Positions 16,459 through 24,745 of a DNA stretch of 64,000 nucleotides are shown here, in pieces; within the stretch, counting starts at the first letter, position 1; each line of letters begins with the position of its first letter. The notes under the pieces were generated by a model that was not told the origin of the DNA, did not search any database, and was given only the letters and a program-made list of their open reading frames with translations. Where the stretch lies: NCBI RefSeq assembly GCF_023091155.1, contig NZ_JAHWXK010000001.1, positions 124,001-188,000 of the forward strand, given 5' to 3'. The DNA comes from Microbacterium sufflavum. GTDB taxonomy: Bacteria; Actinomycetota; Actinomycetes; Actinomycetales; Microbacteriaceae. The position numbers and the translations under genes are program-made.

Positions 16459-17835
16459 TCAGCGCGACAGGTACGCCAGCAGGTCCTGCCGGGTGAGCAC
16501 CGTGTGCGGCTTGCCGTCTTCCGTCACCAGCAGCGCGTCGGCCTCGGCGAGGGCCGCCCTGGCCTGCGCCACCGGCGCGTGGATGCCGACCAGCGGCAGC
16601 CGCTCCCCCACGTGCGCACCGACCGCATCGCTGGGCTCGGCGTCGCCGCGGAACAGCAGGTCGAGCAGGCCCTTCTCGTCGACGGTGCCCACGACCTCGC
16701 CCATCATCACGGGCGGCTCGGCGCTCAGCACGACGAGCTGCGACACGTCGTACTCCGTCATCATGCGGATCGCCTCCAGCACGGTGTCGGTGGGATGCGC
16801 GTGGACGAGGTCGGGCAGCCCGTGTCCCGTCCGCGACGGGCGGGCGGCCAGCACGTCCGCGACGGTCTCGCCCTCCTCCACCTCGCTGAAGCCGTACGAG
16901 CGCATCCAGCCGTCGTTGAAGATCTTTCCGAGGTAGCCGCGCCCCCCGTCGGGCAGCAGCACGACCATCACCGCCTCCGCGGGCAGGTCGCGGGCCACCC
17001 GCAGGGCGCCGACCACGGCCATGCCGCTCGACCCGCCGACGAGGATGCCCTCCTCGCGCGCCAGCCGTCGCGTCATTGCGAAGGCCTCGGCGTCGCTCAC
17101 GGCCACGATCTCGTGCGGCACGGAGGGGTCGTAGGCGCCGGGCCAGATGTCCTCCCCCACGCCTTCGACCAGGTACGGCCGCCCGGTGCCTCCGCTGTAG
17201 ACGCTGCCCTCTGGATCGACGCCGACGATGCGCACGCGGCCGTCCGACACCTCGCGCAGGTAGCGGCCCGCGCCCGTGATGGTGCCGCCCGTGCCCACTC
17301 CGGCGACGAAGTGCGTGACCGCGCCCTCGGTGTCGCGCCAGATCTCCGGCCCGGTCGTCTCGTAGTGGCTGCGCGGACCGTTCGGGTTCTCGTACTGGTT
17401 CGGCTTGAACGCCCCCGGGATCTCCCGCGCCAGCCGGTCGCTGACGCTGTAGTACGACTCGGGGCTGTCGGCGGCGACCGAGGTGGGCGTGACCACGACC
17501 TCGGCCCCGTACGCGCGGAGCACGTCGATCTTGTCCTCGCCGACCTTGTCCGGCACGACGAACACGCACCGGTAGCCGCGCTGCTGGGCGACCAGGGCGA
17601 GGCCCACCCCGGTGTTGCCGCTGGTGGGCTCGACGATCGTGCCGCCGGGGGCGAGGTCGCCGTTGGCCTCGGCCGCGTCGATGATCCGGGTCGCGATGCG
17701 GTCCTTCGCCGACCCGCCGGGGTTGAGGTACTCGAGCTTGACGAGCACCGTGCACGCGATGCCCTCCGTGACGCGCTGGAGCTTCACGAGGGGCGTGTCG
17801 CCGACCAGGTCGACGATCGATTCTGCGTAGGCCAT
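16459..17835 (-). CDS. cbs: Cystathionine beta-synthase
   Basis: 458 residues. The PLP fold-type II core has GDTPLVKL near residues 10-17, the Schiff-base Lys in GGSAKDRIA near 42, the phosphate-binding PTSGNTG near 72 and GVGTGGTITG near 180. A C-terminal pair of CBS domains (~340-458) replaces the regulatory SAM-binding region of animal CBS. The presence of CBS domains separates it from plain cysteine synthase. ATG at 17835 (MAYAESIVDLVGDTPL) is chosen over 17868, because TATTCT ends six bases upstream and the protein then begins like its family. It is the first gene of the transsulfuration pair. Confidence 0.9.
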   Translation of the reverse strand: MAYAESIVDLVGDTPLVKLQRVTEGIACTVLVKLEYLNPGGSAKDRIATRIIDAAEANGDLAPGGTIVEPTSGNTGVGLALVAQQRGYRCVFVVPDKVGEDKIDVLRAYGAEVVVTPTSVAADSPESYYSVSDRLAREIPGAFKPNQYENPNGPRSHYETTGPEIWRDTEGAVTHFVAGVGTGGTITGAGRYLREVSDGRVRIVGVDPEGSVYSGGTGRPYLVEGVGEDIWPGAYDPSVPHEIVAVSDAEAFAMTRRLAREEGILVGGSSGMAVVGALRVARDLPAEAVMVVLLPDGGRGYLGKIFNDGWMRSYGFSEVEEGETVADVLAARPSRTGHGLPDLVHAHPTDTVLEAIRMMTEYDVSQLVVLSAEPPVMMGEVVGTVDEKGLLDLLFRGDAEPSDAVGAHVGERLPLVGIHAPVAQARAALAEADALLVTEDGKPHTVLTRQDLLAYLSR

Positions 17836-17841
17836 GAGCCC

Positions 17842-17847
17842 AGAATA
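17842..17847 (-). promoter_or_regulatory. -10 element of leaderless cbs promoter
   Basis: TATTCT on the minus strand, exactly six bases before the chosen ATG; no Shine-Dalgarno is present. Confidence 0.5.
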
Positions 17848-17998
17848 CGGCGGCACCACGGCGCCCACGCGGGTGTGACGACGCCGACGAGCTGCCCGTC
17901 GTGGCGGGTATACCGGGTGATCGCCGCTGCGATGCTAGCCTGCCCGCGCGGCGGGGAGACCATCGGAAGCGGCGGGGACCCCGTGAAGGAGCACCACC

Positions 17999-18997
17999 AT
18001 GTCCATCCGACCATCGAGCCCCTGGATCCGCGCCGCCGCCGCCCTGGCCCTCGGCTGCCTCCTGCCGCTCGCCGCGGCCACCGGCGAACAGGCTCTCGCC
18101 GCGAGCGGGTCCCCCGCGCGACCGGCCACCCGCGACGCCGGCACCTCCTCCGACCGTCATCGCCACGAGCCGCTCATCATCGCCCATCGCGCGGGCACGG
18201 CCGACTACCCCGAGAACACCCTGGAGGGCATCCGCGGCTCGCTCGACGACGGCGCCGACGGACTCTGGCTCACGGTGCAGCTGTCGAAGGACGGCGTGCC
18301 GGTGCTGTACCGCCCGGTCGACCTCGCCGCGAACACCGACGGCACCGGCACGGTCGCGGAGCACACCGCCGACGAGCTGACCGGGTTGAACGCCGGCTGG
18401 AACTTCCACCCCCGCGGCAGCACCGACACGCCCTACCGCTCGGGTGCGGCACTGCTGCCCACCCTCCGCCGGGCGCTGGCCGAGGTGCCGGCGGATCGAC
18501 TGCTGTTCCTCGACCTCAAGCAGGCGAACCCGGAGCCGCTCGTGCAGGCCGTGCTCGCCGTGCTGCGCGAGACCCGTCGCACGGCGAACACGGTCGTGTA
18601 CTCCACCGACGCGGTAGCGAGCGGCGCGGCCAGGGCGGCCGGAGACGTGCAGGTCGCCGAGGACCGCGACCTCACGCGCGAGCGGCTGCTCGAGATCGCC
18701 CTGGCCCACCACTGCGACGCGCCTCCGGCCGCGGGGACGTGGATGGCGTTCGAGGACCGGCGGACGGTCGCCGTGAGCGAGACGTTCACCTCGGGCACCG
18801 CGACGACCGAGGTGGAGGTGACGCCGTGGGACCGCGAGTCGGTCGCGTGTCTCGACCCGAAGGACCGCGTGAACCTGATGGTGATCGGCGTGACGGACGC
18901 GGAGCGGTACCGCGAGCTCGGTCGCCTGGGCATCGACGCCGTGCTGGTCGACTCTCCCCGCGACGCGGTGGCGTGGCGAGACGGCCGCTCCCGCTGA
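17999..18997 (+). CDS. Secreted glycerophosphodiester phosphodiesterase-like protein with degenerate catalytic motif
   Basis: 332 residues. A signal peptide (MSIRPSSPWIRAAAALALG...) ends near residue 35 and is followed by a GDPD TIM-barrel. The first motif IAHRAGTADYPENT near residues 59-72 keeps the His-Arg and the PENT element. The next motif normally reads GAD.iE.DV..T.DG.pVv.HD and supplies the metal-binding Glu and Asp and a catalytic His. Here it is GADGLWLTVQLSKDGVPVLYRP, with none of the three. The fold therefore looks intact but ordinary catalysis unlikely. AAGGAG precedes ATG 17999. It stands alone between the cbs promoter and a terminator. Confidence 0.8.
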   Translation: MSIRPSSPWIRAAAALALGCLLPLAAATGEQALAASGSPARPATRDAGTSSDRHRHEPLIIAHRAGTADYPENTLEGIRGSLDDGADGLWLTVQLSKDGVPVLYRPVDLAANTDGTGTVAEHTADELTGLNAGWNFHPRGSTDTPYRSGAALLPTLRRALAEVPADRLLFLDLKQANPEPLVQAVLAVLRETRRTANTVVYSTDAVASGAARAAGDVQVAEDRDLTRERLLEIALAHHCDAPPAAGTWMAFEDRRTVAVSETFTSGTATTEVEVTPWDRESVACLDPKDRVNLMVIGVTDAERYRELGRLGIDAVLVDSPRDAVAWRDGRSR

Positions 18998-19018
18998 ACC
19001 GGCACGGGTATGACCGAA

Positions 19019-19048
19019 GGGGCCGGGCACCTGGTGGTGTCCGGCCCC
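19019..19048 (+). terminator. Terminator after the GDPD-like gene
   Basis: A 13-bp GC-rich stem (19019-19031 with 19036-19048, one mismatch) with a four-base loop lies 22 bases after the stop codon. Confidence 0.75.
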
Positions 19049-19124
19049 TCCGTGTGCCCCCTCGGCTTCGGCTTCTGTTCCTCCTCACGACCGCGGCGGG
19101 TGCCGCGGCGCGTGTCCGTGGCGG

Positions 19125-19903
19125 TTATCGCGGCATGGTGAGTGCGGCGTCGAAGGTGAGATCGGGTGTGCCGCGGTAGTTGGCGTGGACCGACGCGGCC
19201 AGCACGTTGGTCCCCTCCTTCACCAGCGTCGCCGGAACCTGGAACGTCACCCGCGCGCCCGCCGCGGTCGTCGCCCGCGGCGCCGCCGTCGCATACGTGT
19301 TCTGCGTGATCGACCCGGCGGGCAGATTCGCCCGCCCCAGCTCCACCCCGTTCAGATACAGCACCACCCCGTCATCGGCGATCACCGACACCGTCCCGTC
19401 CTTCACCGACGCCGCATCCGACACGGAGAACGACGTCCGGAACTGCGCACTCAACGGCTTCGTGGCCAGATTCGACGGATCGATGTTCGTCGCCACCGTC
19501 GCCCCCCGCCCCAGCACACCCTTCCCGACCGCCCACGACGACGCATCAAACCCTGCCGTGTTCCAGTCCCCCGGCACCGCATCCGCCGAGTACCGCCACG
19601 ACCACGACGACCCGCTCGGCACCGACACCGCCGGGCCCACCGGAGCCGCAGCCGTCGTCGTCGCCTGCACCGTCACCGGAGTCGACGCCACCCCCGCAGC
19701 CGACACCGCCACCACCGCATACGTATACGCCGTCCCCGCCGTCAGCCCGGTATCCGTGAACGAGGTCGACGGAGCCGTCACCGTCCCGACCTTCACCCCG
19801 TTCCGCGACACCACATACGACGCCGCCGCCGTGGACTCGGCCGGAGCCGTCCACCCCAACGCCACCGACGTCTGCGCCGGCGTCGCCACCAGACCCGTCA
19901 CCG
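19125..19903 (-). repeat. Copy 1 of a ~779-bp near-identical repeat
   Basis: The 3' part of paralogue A (second FnIII plus last galactose-binding-like domain) matches 23967-24745 almost base for base at a constant offset of 4842, with only a few substitutions. Identity ends abruptly after the codons for PVTG. Confidence 0.9.
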
Positions 19904-22862
19904 TGCCCGGTGCGGGAGCCGGAGCCGTGCCCCGCTCCGCCGTGAACGCCAGGTCGAAGCTCAGGTCGGGCGTCGCACGGTAGTTCGCGTGCACCGATGC
20001 GGCGATCACGTTCGTGCCGGCGACGAGTGCACCGGCCGGGACGTCGAACACGACCCGGTTGCCGACCGCTGTCGCATTCGAGACCACGGCGTTCGCCAGC
20101 GAGTTCTGCGTGATCGCACCCGCGGGCATCCGCACCCGACCGAGCTCCACCCCGTTCAGGTACACGACCACACCATCATTCGCGATCACCGAGACCTTCC
20201 CGTTCACCACCGTCGTCGGGTCGTCCACCGTGAACGTCTTGCGGAACTGCGCGCTCAGCGGCTTGGTCGCCAGGTTCGAGGGATCGATGTTCGTCGCCGC
20301 CCCCGACACGCCCCGCGCGAACAGGCCCTTTCCGACCGCCCACGACGACGCGTCGAAGGTCGCCGCGTTCCAGTCCGCCGGCAGCGCATCCGACGAGTAC
20401 CGCCACGACCACGAGTCCCCGTTCGTCACGAACGTCAATGCGTTCGGGGACGCCGGCTGCAGAGTGAACACCGCGGTGGATGCCGAGCGGTTGCCCGTGA
20501 CATCCCGCGCCCGCACGACGTAGGTCGTCGCTTCGGCAGGAACCGGGACCGTCAGGTTTGCGGCCGTCGTCGACGCGATCACCCGGTTGCCACGCAGCAC
20601 CTCGTACGTCACACCGGAACCCGCATCGGAGGATGCCCCCCACGCGAGCGTCGCGGTCGCCCCATCCGCGTTCGGCGTCGACGAGATCGCGCCCGGCGTC
20701 GACGGAGCCACGGAATCCCGCGGCGCGAACCGGATGAAACCGCCGGACCACTGGTTGACCTGCCCCGCCCGCATGGAGTCGGTCAGATCACCACCGATCC
20801 AGAGCGCGCCGGTGCTGTCGAAGAACGAGCCCCACACGCCCTGCCCCGCGCGCGACTGCACGACCGGGGACCAGTCGGGGATGTACTTGCCCGTCGCCGC
20901 ATCCCAGGCACCGGCGTAGTTGATCTTGTCGACCTCGGTCCACGGGTCCGTGATCTCCTTCTTCAGATACTTGTCCTGGTAGGCGTGGTCGCCGCAGTGG
21001 CACCCCGCCACCACGATGGATCCGTTGTCGTCCACGGTCTGGATGTCGCCACCGTTGTGGGTGATGGATCCGCTGACGCGCTGGAAGGTGTTGCGGTCGT
21101 AGCCGAACAGCGAGTGCTGCGACCCGCCGAGGTACACCCGGTCTCCGATCTCCGCGACACCGTTCTGCCACAGGTACCCCTGATAGTGCCCCTGGGCGTC
21201 GACGGTCGACTCACTGAACGACGGCACCCACACCGGACTCGTCAGCGGAGCCCCGGCACCCGTCTGAATCGCCGTTCCGTCCGGCGTGTACGTGCCACCC
21301 TTGGAGTCGAAGTACCCCGCGAAGTAGGCACGATCGCCCCGCGCGGATGCGTCCACGGCGACCGTGGTGCCGTTGAGGTTCGCGTTCCAGTTGGTGTCCG
21401 GAAGGCCCGTCGCGAGATTGATGCGACCCCCGTTCCAGGCGCTCGCACTCGTCGTCGTCCCCACTGCGGTGAGGTGCGTCATCGAGCCGGCGACGTAGAG
21501 GTAACCGCCCTGGATATCCAGATCGTGGATGTAGGGAACCGCACCGACCGTGCGGTGCTCCGCCTTGACCTGCTGCCCGGAGAGCTGCCCCGTCACCGGA
21601 TCCAGGAAGGCCAGGGCTGGCTGAGCGACACCGTTGACCGTCGTGAACTGCCCGCCGATCGCGAGACGCCCATCGGGCAGCGTCGCGATCGCCTTGACCT
21701 GGCCGTTCAGGACGGGCCGGAAGGACGACACCCACTGACCGGTGTTCACGTCGAATCCCGCAAGGTAGGGTTGCTCCACCTTGCCGGCACCATCGCGCGT
21801 CTGCTGCACGTACTGGAAGTTGCCGCCCGCGAACACCGTGTTACCGGCCTGACCGAATTCGGCCACCTCGACGTTGAGTTCCCCGGCCTGGCCGTTCGCC
21901 AGACCGGAGACCCCCCATACGGTCTTCATCGCGTCGCTGTTCGGGATGGAGGGCAGCGTCGATGCCGGCGTGCCCGTCGATGGCACCGTCCCGAAGTCCA
22001 GGTCGGCGAGTTTCAGCTGTGGTCTGACGAACATCTGGGCGAACGGGATGGCGTACCCCTGTCCGGCCGGGGCCCACATGTAGGAGGTGGGAGTGTCGGC
22101 GCCGGTGACCTGTGCACCGTAGGACCAGCCCTCGAGGTACTTGTGCGTCGCTCGTTGAGCAACCCCGGTCATGTTCCACCCGGTGCCGTCGTCGTTACCG
22201 AAACCATAACCCTGGGGCATGGTGGGGCCACCCCACCCGACGGAACCTGTCCACCCGCCGGACCCGGTGTAGCCGCCGAACACCCAGCTGCCCACCGGGT
22301 TGCCGCCGCTCAGGGTCCAGTTCCAGCGGTCGCGCCGGGTCAGGCTGAAGCGGACCTCCTGCCAGCGGGTGCCGTCCAGCGCCGAGGCGCGGTTGACGCG
22401 AATGCTGTTCGGCGGAAGCTGATCGGGTCGTCCGCCGTTGAGCAGTCCGTCCACCGTCTTGGCGGGAAGCTGCGCGGGCTTGAATGCCGCCGTACCGCTG
22501 GGCGTGGAGAAGATCTGCTCGGGGGTACCGAGGCCGTTGTAGTTCTCCTTCCATCCCTCGCGCCCGCGGCCGATCATCACCCAGCCGCCGCCGAGACTCA
22601 CCTGGTCGCAGTAGAACTGCTGCGGGTAGACGAGCTTCGGCGTCAGGAGCCAGTAGACACCGCTCGGCTGGGACGGATAGTTCTGCTTGATCTCCCAGCA
22701 CGACGCCGCGGCCGTCTCCTGGGTCTTGCCGTCGGGGAGCGCGGTCGCGGCCGACGCCTCGGCCGGGACGACCAGCGACCCCGCTACCGCGGCGGCGGCC
22801 AAAGCCGCGCCGACGAGAGCGCGGGCACCCCAGCCCCGCACCCTGTTCTGCATGCGATTCAT
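19125..22862 (-). CDS. Giant secreted multidomain protein with fibrinogen-like, beta-propeller, FnIII and jelly-roll-like domains (paralogue A)
   Basis: 1245 residues, predicted secreted (signal peptide with an Ala-rich core ending near EASA). Rough order: fibrinogen-C-like region (~49-280; SCWEIKQN, YPQQFYCDQ, GGGWVMIGRG); delta-60/beta-propeller-like region (~315-710) with repeats such as LPDGRLAIGGQFTTVNG and a CHCGDH motif; FnIII (~717-805); galactose-binding-like domain (~810-977; SWSWRYSSDALPADW...VVVYLNGVELGR); FnIII (~985-1075); second galactose-binding-like domain (~1081-1245). ATG 22862 is chosen because AGAAGGA precedes it and all three paralogues then align at the signal peptide. 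No anchor motif is seen, so it is probably released or wall-associated. Role unknown; adhesion or carbohydrate binding is plausible. Confidence 0.85.
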   Translation of the reverse strand: MNRMQNRVRGWGARALVGAALAAAAVAGSLVVPAEASAATALPDGKTQETAAASCWEIKQNYPSQPSGVYWLLTPKLVYPQQFYCDQVSLGGGWVMIGRGREGWKENYNGLGTPEQIFSTPSGTAAFKPAQLPAKTVDGLLNGGRPDQLPPNSIRVNRASALDGTRWQEVRFSLTRRDRWNWTLSGGNPVGSWVFGGYTGSGGWTGSVGWGGPTMPQGYGFGNDDGTGWNMTGVAQRATHKYLEGWSYGAQVTGADTPTSYMWAPAGQGYAIPFAQMFVRPQLKLADLDFGTVPSTGTPASTLPSIPNSDAMKTVWGVSGLANGQAGELNVEVAEFGQAGNTVFAGGNFQYVQQTRDGAGKVEQPYLAGFDVNTGQWVSSFRPVLNGQVKAIATLPDGRLAIGGQFTTVNGVAQPALAFLDPVTGQLSGQQVKAEHRTVGAVPYIHDLDIQGGYLYVAGSMTHLTAVGTTTSASAWNGGRINLATGLPDTNWNANLNGTTVAVDASARGDRAYFAGYFDSKGGTYTPDGTAIQTGAGAPLTSPVWVPSFSESTVDAQGHYQGYLWQNGVAEIGDRVYLGGSQHSLFGYDRNTFQRVSGSITHNGGDIQTVDDNGSIVVAGCHCGDHAYQDKYLKKEITDPWTEVDKINYAGAWDAATGKYIPDWSPVVQSRAGQGVWGSFFDSTGALWIGGDLTDSMRAGQVNQWSGGFIRFAPRDSVAPSTPGAISSTPNADGATATLAWGASSDAGSGVTYEVLRGNRVIASTTAANLTVPVPAEATTYVVRARDVTGNRSASTAVFTLQPASPNALTFVTNGDSWSWRYSSDALPADWNAATFDASSWAVGKGLFARGVSGAATNIDPSNLATKPLSAQFRKTFTVDDPTTVVNGKVSVIANDGVVVYLNGVELGRVRMPAGAITQNSLANAVVSNATAVGNRVVFDVPAGALVAGTNVIAASVHANYRATPDLSFDLAFTAERGTAPAPAPGTVTGLVATPAQTSVALGWTAPAESTAAASYVVSRNGVKVGTVTAPSTSFTDTGLTAGTAYTYAVVAVSAAGVASTPVTVQATTTAAAPVGPAVSVPSGSSWSWRYSADAVPGDWNTAGFDASSWAVGKGVLGRGATVATNIDPSNLATKPLSAQFRTSFSVSDAASVKDGTVSVIADDGVVLYLNGVELGRANLPAGSITQNTYATAAPRATTAAGARVTFQVPATLVKEGTNVLAASVHANYRGTPDLTFDAALTMPR

Positions 22863-22979
22863 CGAATCCTTCTTCTCTGTCATCGGCTCAGGCCGATCTC
22901 TGGCTTCTTGCACGACGAACCCACCCCACGAGCTCGCCGCGGTCGCGCGTGCGCGCAGACGTCACAGACGCTGCACACT

Positions 22980-23011
22980 CATGAGACGCAGGGACACCGG
23001 GTTCATTACGC
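22980..23011 (-). promoter_or_regulatory. Shared promoter-like motif upstream of paralogue A
   Basis: Minus strand: GCGTAAT, 16 bases, CGTCTCATG. The same two boxes with the same 16-base spacing occur before the other two paralogues. The layout suits an alternative (ECF-type) sigma factor, with CGTC as the -10 core. The leader to the ATG would be about 118 bases. Confidence 0.6.
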
Positions 23012-23064
23012 AGTGACACGTAGAATGTTGGGCTGTCGCAAGGTATGCCCTGCGTCCTGCGATG

Positions 23065-23739
23065 TCAGCGGGGCATCTGGAGCGTGAGGTCGTAGCTGAG
23101 ATCCCGCGTGGTCGGCGTGTTCGCGTGCGCGGAGGCGGCGATCACGTTCGTGCCCTCGACGAGCAGCTTCGCCGGCACGACGAAGGTGAACGTCTTCCGT
23201 GCGGCCGCGTCCGCCCGCGGGGCAGCCGTGGCGAGCGTGTCCTGGTCGAGTGGTCCCGCCGGCAGGTTCGCCCGGCCGAGCTCGACCCCGTTGAGGTACA
23301 CGACGACTCCGTCATCGGCGATCACCGTGACCGTGCCGTCGTGCACGCGCCCGGCCCCGGTGACCGTGAACGCCTTGCGGAACTGGGCGCTGACCGGCTT
23401 CGCGGACAGGCTCGTGGGGTCGATGTTCGTGGTCTCCCCCGTGACGCCGCGGCCGAGGAGACCCGGCCCGCTGTTCCACCCGGCGGCGTCGTAGTCCACG
23501 CCGTTCCAGTCGTCGGGCAGGGCCTGGGTCGAGTACCGCCACGCCCACGTCGACCCGCTGTGGATCGTGACCATCTTCGCCCCCTTCGCCGCCGGCGAAT
23601 GCGCGGTCATCATCTCGAACACCGCTCCGCCCGCCGAGGCGGCGGTCACCAGCGAGGTCGTGAATGCGGTGGCGGCGATCGTCGCTCCCACCAGAGCACG
23701 CATCCCCCAGGTGCGTGCTCGAGTTCCCTTCAGGTACAT
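23065..23739 (-). CDS. Secreted single galactose-binding-like domain protein (paralogue B)
   Basis: 224 residues. A signal peptide (MYLKGTRARTWGMRALVG...) matches the start of the two giant paralogues. One galactose-binding-like domain follows (~75-224; STWAWRYSTQALPDDW, IADDGVVVYLNGVELGR) and ends LTLQMPR, like the last domain of paralogues A and C. It lacks the fibrinogen, propeller and FnIII parts, so it is either a minimal family member or a remnant of a larger one. AAGGA precedes ATG 23739, which is preferred over 23781. It has its own copy of the shared promoter motif. Confidence 0.82.
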   Translation of the reverse strand: MYLKGTRARTWGMRALVGATIAATAFTTSLVTAASAGGAVFEMMTAHSPAAKGAKMVTIHSGSTWAWRYSTQALPDDWNGVDYDAAGWNSGPGLLGRGVTGETTNIDPTSLSAKPVSAQFRKAFTVTGAGRVHDGTVTVIADDGVVVYLNGVELGRANLPAGPLDQDTLATAAPRADAAARKTFTFVVPAKLLVEGTNVIAASAHANTPTTRDLSYDLTLQMPR

Positions 23740-23862
23740 CGGATTCCTTCGTGTCCGTCGTTGCGTATCGGCGCACTGCACCCACGACCGAATCCGGGCG
23801 CGGGTGAGGCGGCAGGCAGATGCCTCCGGCTCAGCTCACCCCCGCTGCGAACGTCCCCATAT

Positions 23863-23894
23863 CATGAGACGTTTCGACGCCCGATTCATTACGC
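23863..23894 (-). promoter_or_regulatory. Shared promoter-like motif upstream of paralogue B
   Basis: GCGTAAT, 16 bases, CGTCTCATG on the minus strand, identical in both boxes and spacing to the motifs before paralogues A and C. It lies about 124 bases before the ATG. Confidence 0.6.
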
Positions 23895-23966
23895 CGGAAT
23901 CCCGGATCGATTTGCGATGCGGACGGGGCCGGGCACCCGGAGGCGCCCGACCCCGGGCCCCTCCGG

Positions 23967-24745
23967 TCACCGCGGCATGGTGAGTGCGGCGTCGAAGGTG
24001 AGGTCGGGTGTGCCGCGGTAGTTGGCGTGGACCGACGCGGCGAGCACGTTGGTCCCCTCCTTCACCAGCGTCGCGGGAACCTGGAACGTCACCCGCGCGC
24101 CCGCCGCGGTCGTCGCCCGCGGCGCCGCCGTCGCATACGTGTTCTGCGTGATCGACCCGGCGGGCAGATTCGCCCGCCCCAGCTCCACCCCGTTCAGATA
24201 CAGCACCACCCCGTCATCGGCGATCACCGACACCGTCCCGTCCTTCACCGACGCCGCATCCGACACGGTGAACGACGTCCGGAACTGCGCACTCAACGGC
24301 TTCGTGGCCAGATTCGACGGATCGATGTTCGTCGCCACCGTCGCCCCCCGCCCCAGCACGCCCTTCCCGACCGCCCACGACGACGCATCAAACCCTGCCG
24401 TGTTCCAGTCCCCCGGCAACGCATCCGCCGAGTACCGCCACGACCAGGCCGACCCGCTCGGCACCGACACCGCCGGGCCCACCGGAGCCGCAGCCGTCGT
24501 CGTCGCCTGCACCGTCGCCGGAGTCGACGCCACCCCCGCAGCCGACACCGCCACCACCGCATACGTATACGCCGTCCCCGCCGTCAGCCCGGTATCCGTG
24601 AACGTCGTCGCCGGAGCCGTCACCGTCCCCACCTTCACCCCGTTCCGCGACACCACATACGACGCCGCCGCCGTCGAACCCGCCGGAGCCGTCCACCCCA
24701 ACGCCACCGACGTCTGCGCCGGCGTCGCCACCAGACCCGTCACCG
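23967..24745 (-). repeat. Copy 2 of the ~779-bp near-identical repeat
   Basis: Matches 19125-19903 at a constant offset of 4842 with scattered single-base changes, for example in the FnIII codons near 24604. Recombination between the copies would delete paralogue B and fuse A with C. Confidence 0.9.
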
